Shown here: in pieces, positions 47,720 to 60,150 of the stretch
Layout of the letters: the number at the start of each line of letters is the position of its first letter
How positions within the stretch are numbered: position 1 is the stretch's first letter
Origin: Przewalskia tangutica
Lineage: Eukaryota > Streptophyta > Magnoliopsida > Solanales > Solanaceae
Direction of reading: 5' to 3'
Length of the DNA: 64,000 nucleotides
Assembly: GCA_029844215.1 (NCBI GenBank)
Contig: CM056732.1
Span: 20,238,001-20,302,000 of the forward strand
Notes under the pieces: model-generated
Databases searched by the model: none
What the model was told of the DNA's origin: nothing
What the model saw: the letters and a program-made list of their open reading frames with translations, nothing else
Translations under genes and position numbers: made by a program

Positions 47720-50039
47720 GGCCTCCCCTTCGGTGATTGGCCTTTTTTTATTTCTGTTACACCCCGTAAGTTCAGGACAGGTGTAAGTGAAGGTACGTGT
47801 GGAACACAAGACTTGGAAATATGTACGAAAGGAAGAATTGTTTTTCCGACGGAAAATCTTCCGGACGTCGGAAAGGAAAAATGTTCGTTGTTGAGAATTG
47901 GATTCTAAAAATGCATTATTTGAAGAGTATGGACCCTATTAATATTATGGAAATTTATTTTTTACGGATTTGGTCGCGTGGGGCCCACCGAGAATTTCTG
48001 AGTGTGAGGCCCGCGAGGTTACTGGAAATTTTATGGACGAATGAGAGAGGCGACACGTGGCACCCCATGGCTTGGTCGAAATTTGTACAAGGGTAAAATG
48101 GTCATTGACCACTTAGGAAGATAAGTCTTGCTAGCAGGTTTGTTGACCAGTCAACTTGTCCACCTAGGCTTGATCCAAGTGAAACTCATCCTAGCCTCAC
48201 ATTTGTTTAAGTCATGACCCTCCATTGTGTTATAAGTATACTACTAGTGCAAGACAAGCTCATTTTACACTTAGAAAAATTAGAGAACCTTGTTGTCTTC
48301 ACTACATGCTCTCGGGTTCACCTTGTATCCCACACAAAAATTTTATAGTTTTGATCCATTAGCCACAAGACTTTAACCCAAGGTTCCTAAGGGTATTGTA
48401 AGGTTATCTCAATAGAAAGATTTCGGGAAAAACGCATTTTCACGTTAGTCGCAAGGCGGAAACTAAAGGAGTTCCTCAACTTTGAAGTTGGAACTTGAAG
48501 ATGGGTTCTTCATAGGCCTCTAAGGAGTGCTTGGAGCGGATTGGAACCTAAGGAAAGGAGCTAAGAATTTGCTAAGGCGCGACTTTGAATCTTGGAATTT
48601 TAAGGGCTTTGAAAGGTATAAATTTTGTCGTTTTAATAGTTAAGGCTTACTTATGATTGTAGCTATGGTTATTAGCAAGCATGAGATATATAGTATGAGT
48701 ATTGATAAGGATATTGGTTATTGGAACCCTAATCCGAAATCTAGCATGTTTAACTTTAAGATTTCAATTCTAGTTGATTATTAGTCTAAGCGTCGCATGT
48801 TGTATAAAGAAGGAAATTGTAGTTGTTGAAGTTGTTTAGACTATATAACATGTTAGACCTTAGAACTTGGAATTGGAAAAGGATTGGAAAGGACTTAGTG
48901 TTGCTATGGAAGTTGGCCGAGAATTGGCTAGTGTGCCTTAGGCTATTTCGTATGAATTGTGGGGCGGAATTTTACACGTATAGTAAGGCGTGTAATCCCC
49001 TTTGTTTGATTGTTGTTTGGAGCCTTAAATGTGGCATGTTGGTTATTGTATTCGGCCTTGAAAAAGGTGGCAAAGTGAGTAGAAACAAAGGAAGTCTTTG
49101 CAGATTTTCCGTAGAATTAGAGACTAAATACTTAGTATTATTCTACATAGAGACTAGAAGTTGATAGCCTTGTTGTGACCATTATAGGTTGACACTTCTA
49201 CGTACGGTGTATTCGGCTTAGCTTGTGGATTTAGCCGAAAAGGTATGTGAACTATCTCCTCTTCTAGCATGATTCCTTAGAATAAAGAAAGTAAGTTCTA
49301 CTCCTTGAATGATCCATTCCTTGCTTGTATTTGGATTGCCTAAGATAGAATTTGTTCTATGTACTTCCTTGGGTGTACTTTGATGTTTAAATTGTAAGTA
49401 GTATAATCCATTTCCTTAGGGAAGTTTGGATTCTTAAAAGTGAAGGTATTTTTCTTAAAGTACATAGAGACTTGAAAAGGAAGTGGTTTTCCAAATCTTT
49501 TGACTAATGCCTTAGTTCTAAAACCTAAAGGTCATTATAATGACTTTAGGGGAGTCAAAGGAGTGATTTACTTATTTGATTTAAAAGAGGAGAAATGACA
49601 TGATTTAAGAGAAGTAACTTGCGTTAAGGGTGAAGTTACTTGAGGTTTAAAAAAGTAGAAGAAAACTTGTTTTCTAACTAGTAAGAGACTTGAAGTATTT
49701 TGAAAGTTAAGAACTTGATTTGTAAGTATGTGATACTTGGTTTTAATAGTATAAGTCTCTTGGTTATTGAAGGAATGGATACGTCTAAAACCATAAAGGG
49801 TTATAACGGCTTTATGGGAAGTTGGTTATAACGACTTTATGGAAGGTTTAGAAAGTTGTCTATTTTGATTAAATCGGCATAAGTTGCCTAGATTGTGAAA
49901 ATTTGGAGTTACTTGATTTCAAGCTTTGAAATGAGTTTTCTAAAAGTGTAGTAACTTACTTTGAAAAATAGACACGCCTTGATACTACGGTGTTAGTATC
50001 TTGGGGCTTTACATAGAAAGAGTCTTTTATAAAAGAATG

Positions 50040-50530
50040 CGTATGTAGTACTTTGGCTTGATAAATTGAGAATTTGTCTAAAGTGTGCCTTGATAAGTAC
50101 TTTGACTTGTTAAAGAGAATTATTCTATTTATGCCTTGATTAGTACTTTGGCTTGATAAATTGAGAATTTGTCTAAGTGTGCCTTGATAAGTACTTTGAC
50201 TTGTTAAAAGAGAATTATTCTATGTATGCCTTGATGAGTACTTTGGCTTGTTAAATGAGAATTTATTCTATTTGTGCGGATAAGTACTTTGGCTTGTTAA
50301 ATGAGAATTTATTCTATTTGTGCGGATAAGTACTTTGGCTTGTTAAATGAGAATTTATTCTATTTGTGCGGATAAGTACTTTGGCTTGTTAAATGAGAAT
50401 TTATTCTATTTGTGCGGATAAGTACTTTGGCTTGTTAAATGAGAATTTATTCTATTTGTGCGGATAAGTACTTTGGCTTGTTAAATGAGAATTTATTCTA
50501 CTTGTGCCCGATAAGTACTTTGGCTTGGTT
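50040..50530 (+). repeat. 46-bp tandem repeat array
   Basis: Unit containing GATAAGTACTTTGGCTTGTT and ATGAGAATTTATTCTATTTG. The central copies, starting at 50276, 50322, 50368, 50414 and 50460, are 46 bp and almost identical; flanking copies toward 50040 are longer and diverged. The graded divergence shows amplification from the centre. Confidence 0.92.
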
Positions 50531-50765
50531 AATTTAGAACTTGCCTATATGTCTGGTAATAGCCTTTGAGTGCAAGTACTATGTTTAATTACGTTGTCGC
50601 GACTCTCGGTTGAAGATTGGTCTATGCAGTTATGTAAGTTCTTTGGGACGTCTGAAGCGGTGATGTGGGATTCCACGGGTATGCTTCCGTTATTTGTAGT
50701 ACTTGGGTTAAATTCCCGGATTCTTTTTATAAAATACATGGTGGTGCTTATGTCTTGTTTGATGG

Positions 50766-51305
50766 TCGGTCGAGATAGGGTAAGAGTATAAGTGAGGGGT
50801 AAACCCCAAGACGCTATACCACTGTTTACCACCTTCTCGAGGGTAGAGTATATGTGAGGTAAACCCCAGATGCTATACCACTGTTTACCACCTTCTCCAG
50901 GGTAGAGTATATGTGAAGTACACTTTGAGATCTTATACCACTGTTTTACCACCTTCTCGGTAGAGTATATGTGAAGTGCACCCCAAGATCTTTATACCAC
51001 TGCTTTACCACCTTCTCCAGGGTAGAGTATATGTGAAGTACACCCCAAGATCTATACCACTGTTTACCACCTTCTCCAGGGGTAGAGTATATGTGAAGTG
51101 TACCCCTTTGAATCTATACCACTGTTTACCACCTTCTCCAGGGTAGAGTATATGTGAAGTGTACACCCAAGATCTTTATACCACCTTTACCACCTTCTCG
51201 GGGTAGAGTATATGTGAGGGTAAACCCCAAGATCTATACCACCGGCTTACCATTCTCGGGGTAAGAGTATAAGTGAGGGTAAACCCCCGAATCTATACCA
51301 CGGTG
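50766..51305 (+). repeat. ~60-bp tandem repeat array
   Basis: About nine units containing GGGTAGAGTATATGTGA and ending CTATACCACTGTTTACCACC, 57-62 bp each. The LTR at 1664 has only three related units (3805-3955). Confidence 0.9.
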
Positions 51306-51979
51306 GGACTTGGTGTTCATGTATGCCTATTGGTGTTGTACTATATCATGGATCGGCGGTGAGGAAAGATTCCACGGGCATGATTGATGTTATGGGCGTG
51401 AGACCCATGGTTATATTTGGGTAATGACTACGAGGGCTGCGTCCACGACTTGATGTATCGCTTATGTATTGTATCGTAGGTTGGCTATCATACATGTCTC
51501 TGCTTTGTTTAGATTATGATTTTATTACGATGCTTCATCGCTCACATACTTGGTCCATTCTTCGTCTTGACCTCGCCCGAGGCTGCGTTCAATCTGCATG
51601 AGTTTAGGTCTGCTGTTCGGTGATCGGCGGCGTAGGATCTGCTCAAGTTTTGGATAGCTCCTCTGCTCGAGTTTATCTTTTGGTATATATCCTTGATGCA
51701 GGCTTTGTATGCAGTTTGGATGCGGCGGGGCCTTGTCCGTCATAGTTGATATAACTCTTAAGTGCAGATTCATATGTGGGATTGGACTCATGTACGGTGT
51801 AGTGTCTTTTGTTTATGTATATATGTGGCAGCCTTGTCGGCTTTGCCCTTGCACGTACGTTTGTTTAAAAAAAAAATGAGGTCTTATTAAATTTCCGCAG
51901 TTTACTTGTGTTGTTAAGGTAGAAGGGTGCCCAGGTAGGGCACCAGTCACGGGCCCGGGGTTCGGGGCGTGACAATTTC

Positions 51980-54110
51980 CCTCTTTATAAGGTGCTCCCT
52001 GTGCCAACTTTTTGGGAGTATAACATTTTCCCAACCTTGTCGTTTCCTAATCCACGTCGGCTTGGACAACAAACTCTTTTCTTAGAACTAGAATTACTTT
52101 TTGTGGTACTTAGACCATGAACGGTTTTCTAGGGGCTGGGATCAACACCTTGAATTACGGACACTCTTGCAGAGTAAGAGGGGAGACCGTTCATTCCAAG
52201 CTTTCAACAGATTCTTGGACCAACGACTGGCATATAGCCCAATATTCCTCCCGTTTGATCATGTGTATATGGTTGACACCATGATTGGGGAGATGATTTG
52301 TGTTTACATTTGGTGCTGCTGTTTCCAAGATGAACTCTCATTTATCGATTAAATCTTGTATCTTGTGCTTTAGATTGATTCAATCCTCTATATCGTTCCC
52401 ATTTCCTCTGAAATGGTAGGCACAAGTTTGATCGACACTATAAAAGTGACTCACGTGATTAACAGGCTTTGGCGGAATGATATGGATCTTTCCAGCGGCA
52501 TTCAGGCTCTCGAACAACTTGGTTCATGTTTTGAGAAGTGGTGTGAACATCTTTGGAGGCTTATTTTCAAAATTGGGGCGCGACAAATTTATGTATCCAG
52601 AGGTGGATGGTTTCTATGATTTTGATTATTTTGGGGTGCTTGGTAAACGGGTGTAGGAATTTGGTAATTTAGTGATGGAGCTTGGTAGGTAGGTATGGGT
52701 ATTTCGTAGTTTGGTTGTGCGTATTATACTGGCATATGATTTTATAGAGATGGTATGTAGTTCCTTGGGAGAGGATATCAGTATATAGAAGGAAGATTGT
52801 GATCCTTCTTTTCTTTGATTCCTAGGGCTAGAGGTATGGGAGACATTTGCCACATCCTCATTCTTTTTTCTTCCGGCCCCGGTAGTGCTTGCTAAGCCAA
52901 CATTCTTGGCTATACTGATGATCTTTCCAGATTTAAGACCCTATTCTATTGCCTCTCCCATCTTTACCAATTCGGAGAATGGCCTCCCGGCCATAGATAA
53001 CATATGATCATAACAATTCAATTCTTGTGATCGGATGAAAACATAAACTAGTTCATTCTCTCTCATTGATGGCTGCACTCGGGCGGTTTTTTCCCTCAAT
53101 CTGCTTGCATACTCGCCGTATGTTTCAGTAGATTTCTATTTGATTTTCTCCAAGTAATAGCGGTCGGGCACGATTTCCATGTTAAAGAGGAATCTATCTA
53201 TGAAAGCCCCTGCCATATCTTCCCATGAGTCCCAACGACGGATGTCTTGAGCAGTGAACTATTATGATGCCTCTCGTGTGAGGCTTTGGCTGAATAACCT
53301 CATTATCAGAGCTTCATTTCTCTTGATTTCGACTAGTTGGTCGCAATATGCTCTTAGATGAGCTTTGGGATTTCATGTCCCATTGAAGAGTTCAAACTTA
53401 GGCACCTTGAATCCATCTGGCATGTCCAAATCCTGGTGCATGCATAAGTCATCATATCTTAGGCCCGTTGCTTTTTGAGAGCCCTTGTTGGATTTTTCGA
53501 GCAAATCTACCATTTTTGCTCCATTTATTTGTCTCTTCAGTCATGTTCGGTTCTCCATGTCATTTCCATCTCTTCGTAGTGGTCAAGTTATGGTGAAGAG
53601 TCAATAGAGTGTGAAAGGACACTGTAGGGTGCGCTGGGTGGCTTCTAGGAGTGTCAGCGACTCTGGGTATTATATGAGTAGTGGTATATTGGTGTAGGCT
53701 AGGGTCAGCAGAAGCAGATGGTATCTGAAAAGAAGCCGCGGAATGGGTTGTCCTGGCTATGTGGGTAGCATTTACTGGAGGTGGGGTTTGGTGTGAGGTA
53801 CCATCATGGTTATGGGAAGTTCGGGTATAGGTGAGTTCATGGATGAAAAAGGTGGTGGAGGCCTTTTTGTTTCAGCAACTGCCTCCTTGGTAGCATTTAT
53901 GGCTTCATTTTTCACGACCTGTTCTTGAAGGTCCGCGATCTTTTTGAACATCAAATTGATCAAATCCTCATGTTGTGAGGAATTTGAAGGTCCTGAGGCG
54001 TAATGTCCTTGATAACCAGAGCTTCTCTGTTGCGTGTCTCTTCGGGTGTACTAGTCATTCTTTCTTGATTCTGTTGGTTCAGGGATGCTACTGCAGCTTT
54101 CGATCTGGTG
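51980..54110 (-). pseudogene. Tat/Ogre-type gag remnant
   Basis: Minus-strand reading from about 54000 leftward: a coiled-coil start (MINLMFKKIADLQEQVVKNE, 53963), LDMPDGFKVPKFELFNGT near 53400, KAHLRAYCDQLVEIKRNEA and LIMRLFSQSL near 53300, DSWEDMAGAFIDRFLFNMEI near 53190, YGEYASRLREKTARVQPSM near 53090, and a zinc-free C-terminal part. This is the gag core of Ogre-like elements. Several stops and frameshifts. At 51980 it is cut by the solo LTR; the short stretch 47725-47749 and the segment left of 39440 continue it (KKRPITEG, then DFWHIMQLKDYSVVE). Confidence 0.8.
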
Positions 54111-54906
54111 AAGTATGCTAGTGCGACGCAATGCGGATCAACCCCTTTTAATAAGAAAAGAATAACTCGAAGACAAATGATGTTAATACGTTAGTCAAAA
54201 ATAATAAAATACAAGATATCACATACAAATTGCATATAAAGAACATAAACTCATGTATTCAATCCGAACTCTTGATTATTTCTCCATTCTGGGGTATTTG
54301 GTCATTTTGGCCATTTTTGTTTTTTAGGGTTTCAGTTTGAAGGTCTATGTCGATTTTCTACCGTGATGCCGTTGAACCAAAACTCTTCTATAAATAAGGG
54401 GATAATAATTTATGTTATATAAGGTTCGAGTCTTATGTAGATTTCGTACGTATCTCTCCGCAGGAAATCAAGTCTTTACATAGTTTGGGTTACATAAAAT
54501 CAATCCCAATATCTTCTACCCGAATCATTCCTAGACCAGGCCCAATATGGGCTTCCCATGTATCCCTCTTCGGGACATCATGTCGGACATAGTTTCTTTT
54601 ACAAAAAGGGAGAGGGAATAACATTTTGTTTGAAAGATAAAAGAGGACGCTCAAACTACCCAAAAGATGACTTCTCCTTGAAGCCATGACGGGTCGTCAT
54701 CCTTATGACCACACATTTTCTCAACAGATTTCTTTGAAGCGACCGTGTATCACAACCTAAATCTGACTGGTGTCGACAAGATGCTCTACATCAAACTTGA
54801 ATGCTTCACATTCTTCAATGTCATGCCCTTGAATGGTACAAACAAATCTTCCTTCTCGAAGTGTTGACAGAGAGTTTTTAAGTGGATTTGATTAGGCGAA
54901 CCTTGT
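54111..54906 (-). other. Tat/Ogre-type internal sequence, degraded
   Basis: Lies between gag and the solo LTR at 54907 in the same element; no reading frame could be followed with confidence. Part (54690-54860) may be coding in origin. Confidence 0.4.
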
Positions 54907-56364
54907 TGATGTGCGATTTATACACACGCTAAACGTAAGTGCACGTATCGTTACAAGTAATATAGTCTAGGTAAGACCGAATATCGTTCTCAGGGACTGG
55001 TTTTCAAGTACCGATTATCTATGCTTTAGTTTCTATTTGGTTAACGTTAATTGAGTTGGAATTCTAGACTAATAATGCAGGAAATAAACTAATTATGAAA
55101 ATACTTTGATTTAAATCAGTTATGACGGAGAATTAGGGCTTCCAAGATCATCAACTATCCACTCTATTCAATCCTTAATACAATTAGACTGACTTCTTCT
55201 TCTACGTTAAGATAGCAGGTTAACTAAGCCGTTTTATACTCCTGTTAAGGTAATATAAACATTCAACCCCAATGGAGAACTCTTCTATCTTTCGATGACA
55301 AGATTGACTACAAAGGAGGATTAAGAGCAATAACCTATTAAGCTACACAAGTATCGGTGTACTTTCATCCACGATTTAAACCTATGTTTATTCAACTATA
55401 GCATATTCACAATCTCCCCTTTCGAATTTCGATTAGAACTCATATAAGTGATGATAACTAGTGATCAATTAATTATCAAGCAATCAAAGCAACTATTGAA
55501 TAAATCTTAAACAAGCGAAGAAGAAATCAACTAATGTATTACTTCATGAATAAGAGTTTCAAGAGAATCACAAGGAAATCCCTAAATAAGTAATTACCTC
55601 CTAGCCATAGTCACGCTAAGAACTAATATAATCTCCATACATGAACTGCAATAAACAAAGCAAAAAGAAATAAAAGAAAATACTCAAGAACAAGTCTCCA
55701 AGCCTTCTAGCATCCAATGATTGTGTTGTGGAATATTTACAAGATGGAATGTGGTAGAATGATGGATGGAGAATGGAATTGTCAAGTGTGGGATGGAATG
55801 AATTCTTCTAATGATGTAGAGACTATTTATAGCCCAAGAATCCTTTTGGTAAAGGGTTAAGGATTATGTAGGTAGGCAAAGTTATAGAATCCTTTAGGTA
55901 AAGGGTTAAGAATTATGTAGGTAGGAAAAGTTATCCCTTTTAGACCCTGAAAATGTGTCAAATTCGGCCCAAAACTCAGAAATCCCGTGTCGGCGCCGTG
56001 ACCCTGCAGTCGGGTGCCACAACGCTGAAAAACCTGCAGCGAAATCAACTTTCGGAACATTCAGCGCCGCGGCGCCTGAGGCGTTTTTCTGGCGGATTTT
56101 CGTTTCGTCGTCCTTTTTTCGTCCGGACTTCGTCGGATCTCCTCTATACTTCCCGGGATTTCTTAGACTTCAGTTATTGGCCCTTTTTGTGTGCAATTCC
56201 ATCTCAATTAAGCTCATTTTCTCTCCTTTTCGCCATTTCTCCATTTCTGACCGCTGTGACACAAAAGAAAGGAAAACGACCATAATACTATACTAAACAT
56301 AAACAAAATGAGTAAAATACTAACTAAAAATGACTCAAAAAGTGTATATAAAATACACCGATCA
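54907..56364 (-). mobile_element. Solo LTR of the Athila-like family, TSD CTTGT
   Basis: 1458 bp, TGATGTGCGATTTATACAC to ACACCGATCA, flanked by identical CTTGT (54902-54906 and 56365-56369). Clearly related to 39440-40684 but more diverged, with an extra ~200 bp including a near-direct repeat of AGAATCCTTT(T/A)GGTAAAGGG (55839-55910). GC-rich block with GGCGCCG motifs at 55990-56075. Strand given by comparison with the full element. Confidence 0.93.
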
Positions 56365-56369
56365 CTTGT

Positions 56370-57164
56370 CGGTGCAAGCAAAAATGGAAAAGATGTTTGC
56401 GAACAATTCTTCAAAGGATGTGAAGTCGTAATGCCAAATTTGGGGTTCCATGGTGATTCATTCACCATGCATGATGAGGTCTTAGACTATTAGGGATTGT
56501 GGGCCCCATAAGTTATGAATGACATTTTCGTTAATCAGTCTGATAACTCTTTTTTGAAGGCCATACACCCCTCTATAACATGGACATGCTGATTCTTATA
56601 GAATAGGCATCTGTTATGGGAATAGAGGGATGCACAAGTCAGCAAGACGTTGGATCAAGCACACGCCAATCCAGCGGCTTTCATCCCGTCATATATCTCA
56701 ATATTTCGCACCGACCTATGTGCAACTCTGAAAAGCGACTGCGAGCTTTGAGTTGAATAGCCACCACATAGAAGATGACGTATAAGGAGGCCCTTGTGGC
56801 ATCACGTAGTAGTTGCAGCTTCATCGATGGCTGGGGTGACTCTCTCAGGTACCCCTATTAGATTCCTCATACGACACATGATATGTTCTAGGTAACTCTG
56901 ATTCTTGTTTGGGTGTTTTGAAATGTGGGATGTAATGTTCGACTCTTTAGGGAGGTTTTGGTATTGATGTTTCCCGTTGGGGGAATCTTCTGTGAGGTTT
57001 CCCACAAACTCCAGAATTTCATCAACATCTTTCATCTTGGCTCTAGCCAAGTCAATCTTTGCATCAACATTGTAGATTTTTTCCCTATACGACTCCTCAG
57101 TGTCTTCGTAGCTAACCAAATCAACAAACAGTGATGTGACACTTTGGCTATCAGGAGTGTCCAT
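56370..57164 (-). pseudogene. Tat/Ogre-type ORF fragment (charged, coiled coil)
   Basis: A 120-codon open piece at 57164-56802 with YREKIYNVDAKIDLARAKMK, then RMRNLIGVPERV. It resembles the hydrophilic region between the mobile-domain-like ORF1 and gag in Ogre-like elements; the remainder to 56370 has no clear frame. Interrupted at 56365 by the solo LTR. Confidence 0.5.
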
Positions 57165-57403
57165 TGTAACAAATCAACCTTTAAGAGGAGGTACAAATAT
57201 AGTTTAGTTTTGGTGTTTCCTTTTGTTTTTCTTTTGGGTTGGTGTCTGGAATGTGGAACCAATCAAGAGTTCAGACGAAACATATAAAACACATAATAAA
57301 TTTATATCACATAAGCACATAAGCAGTTGTAAAGTTCGTGTTCCTAAACCTCATTACTCCAATACTTTCTAATCATTTGAAGAATAACCGTGCCAAATGT
57401 TGA

Positions 57404-58990
57404 TTAAAAACATTGACCCATAATCACTTTCATTAATAATATATTTTCCCTAGTAGGGTTACAAAAGATGAATAAAGTAGTAAAATCAGAAGAAGTCGCC
57501 TCCAGTGGCGATGATGAAGCTTTGTCAGTCCGAGTGTTTTTTGCCTTTCGAAGGGTGGTCTGAATACATAGATGAGTAGGCATCAACAGTGAATCGACCC
57601 AATAACCTTTCTCTGTGAATGTCATAGATGTCGTCTCGTCCATGACTCTCATCATGCGAGAATCTAAGTCCTCTAAGCACTCGCGAGTGAAGTCTAACTC
57701 CTTCGTCATGCTGGCTATGATGGTCTGGTCATGCTCTATCTTCTCTAGATATCTGGCATCTCGATCATCAGATTGTCTTTGAATGTGATGGGCTTTGATC
57801 TCGGCCTTTGAGTCTCTTTCATGACTACATTGGTAGCGGTTGGGCCATAGTGGAGGGTGCCTTACAAATGTTCTCTTAACCAATCTACGTAGTTCTCATC
57901 ACAACCCGGGCGGAAGACATCCTCAGCTAAAGTCTCCAGACCCTACTTTATTCGACCATTTCACTCGCGGATGATGTGCGCAACCCTTCTGATCATGTCT
58001 CATTTGTGGTCGACCACTTACTCCCCCATGTTCCATACTTGGGGTATTATCTGTCTCCCTCCGAACTGTCTTAGGACCCTAATAGGTGTGTATGGTCAGA
58101 TTCCCGGGATCCCCATAAGTGGTAGGAAAGGACATTTTGTACCTCTCACAACTATAGTTTGGGATATAAAATCGGGAAATCTCCATTGGATGTTGTCCGC
58201 TCAGATCCTAGAAAAGATAAAATCCCACCCCTCTTTGGTTTGGTTCCTGAAATTTGGGTAAGTGACTTTGAGGTTATCTCTTAACGTTCTGAATCTCGAT
58301 ATGAGGGATCCTTGGTTTTGTGGAGGTGTTTTGATGATCCACCATTGCACTAAGAGGTTACACCCTTGGAAGTACCTATATAGGTTTCGACATTGACCTA
58401 AGGCTTGGTATATGTCAGCTAGGATGACCAAAACTAGGTCGTAGTGCTTGGTTTCCCCATTCGTGGTTATTTCATGAAAGATAGCATGGGTGACGAAAAT
58501 AACCCGGGTATCTTTGGCTTAGTGTCGATCTTTGGAAAGTACCATGGTTCCTAGAATGATATGGCAAATTTAGGGGTCGGGTGGATTCCCAATTGGCATA
58601 GGATCAGAATTCTACGGAGTGTTGTATGTATCCCCGTTTGGACCCAAATTGGTTGTAAAGATCCCTAAAGTTATGGTCGGGCCGAATATCTAATCGGTGC
58701 TATCTAGGGATAATAATTTCATGATCTCTTCGGGAGTAGTCTTATGGAGTACTAGAAGGTTATGGTCGGGTTTTATCTTCCTTATCATACAGGTCCCAAC
58801 ACTATCTATACAATCTCGGATCTCTTCTAGGGTCGGGGTCATCTCGAAGTCTCTGAACCTAAACATCATTCTATCACAATCCCAATCCCAATACCCGATA
58901 AGGACTTTTAAAAGGTCTCGATTTTTTCATGGTTATACGGGAGGGTAGGTGTCCTACATAGTTTCAGTTACTTCTCTCTTTTACGGTTCA
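57404..58990 (-). pseudogene. Tat/Ogre-type ORF1 with plant-mobile-domain-like region
   Basis: The upstream ORF of Ogre-type elements, on the minus strand. 58431-58201 is open with MVILADIYQALGQCRNLYRY and FQGCNLLVQWWI; about 58140-58040 reads LMGIPG, PYTPIRVLRQFGG and RQIIPQ. These are motifs of the plant mobile domain (aminotransferase-like PMD), often found in ORF1 of Solanaceae Ogre elements. 57883-57404 (159 codons, partly coiled coil: RYLEKIEHDQTIIASMTKEL) would be its C-terminus. Several stops and frameshifts make it inactive. The function of this ORF is unknown in any element. Confidence 0.75.
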
Positions 58991-59537
58991 TCTAGACACG
59001 ACCACCAAATGCTCAGCAATACAGGTGCGTCTATAACTATATCGAATTTAAGATTCCTATGTATCTACAAAGCAGAACATGATTAATCTACCCCCCCCCC
59101 CCCCCCAAAAGTGCAATGATTTATCACATAAGACACATTTAATGCTTCTACATAACAAGTAGTTAGATGTTGTGATGTCGGGTCATAGATCGTCAAGACA
59201 CAAGGTAGTGAGCCTAATATGTCTAAGATAGGTCAAAGATATCCAAACCTGTCTAGGTCAAGCATGTGCTAGTTAAGTAGGGATTCGACTTTGCTCTATC
59301 CTAGTTGTATTAGAGTGGTTTAGCAAATGACTAAGGGACCCGAGCGGACTACTAAGGTGAACCGTTGTCGACTGTTGGACGACCGTGAACCAACTTCGTC
59401 TTCAACGTGTTTCAAGAAAATATTTTTTGTTTTATACTGGAGGATGATTGTGAAATCTGCATAATCATCTTTGTGCACTGATGTGAGTGTGTGTGCGTGC
59501 CATTTGGCGAAGTATGAAATGCATGAATGATAGTTAT
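58991..59537. other. 5' region of the Tat/Ogre-type element, degraded; poly-C run
   Basis: 59091-59106 is a run of 16 C. The rest (to 59537) contains no recognisable feature and no clear LTR of the minus-strand element. Confidence 0.4.
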
Positions 59538-60150
59538 TGTTGACAGTCAATTTTGACCCGTTTTACGTACATTTATTGCAATTTTATGTGTTTTAGGACA
59601 CCGCATTTTAATCAACATTTTTGGCATTTTAATATATTTTTTACATAATATTCTATGTTTGCAAATTAACATCGCATTTTTATTTATTTTATTAGACATT
59701 AAACATTTCTTAAAAAATATGTTTTATTATTATTACATCGGCATTTTTATTTTTATAATTTTACATCTCTTTAAATAATTTTTCTTTTAAGTAAATAAAT
59801 CATTTTGTATTTTATTCAAGCCAATTTCATCAAATCAGTCCCAATCCAAGGCTTAATTAGGATCAGTCCAATCCAACACCCTTTTTATTTTTTATTTTAA
59901 TCCAACACCCTTTTACTATCCCATCTAAAAATCAAATACCACTTTTCATTTCCCCCAAACCCTAAACCTAAATATCTATATAAATAAAAACTATTCCCCT
60001 TCTTTTCATTAAAAAACACCACACAGGCAGCCTATATCTCCCACATCTCCCTCTTTTAAACTCACCATCTCTCTTACCTCAAGCCTCACCCTTCCCCTCT
60101 GTCCCGTGCCGCCGCTGCCAACGCCGGAGTTGCAAACTCCGGCGAACCCA
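59538..60150 (+). repeat. LTR 5' fragment (613 bp) ahead of the satellite array
   Basis: TGTTGACAGTCAATTTTGACC to CTCCGGCGAACCCA; direct repeat of 61781-62393, the same length with roughly fifteen differences by eye. It includes a TATA-box-like TATATAAATA at 59977-59986. At 60150 the similarity stops and CATCTAAAAATCAAATA, a string also present inside the LTR at 59923, leads into the array. Confidence 0.88.

Larger units (their letters stand above)
47755..51974 (+). mobile_element. Solo LTR (Tekay/Del type, 4.2 kb), TSD ATTTC
   Basis: TGTTACACCCCG to GGCGTGACA, flanked by perfect 5-bp duplications ATTTC (47750-47754 and 51975-51979). It is the same family as the LTRs at 1664, 8564 and 12161 but about 1 kb longer because of two internal arrays. 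No internal region. It lies in the gag of the Tat/Ogre-type element, antisense to it. Confidence 0.95.
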
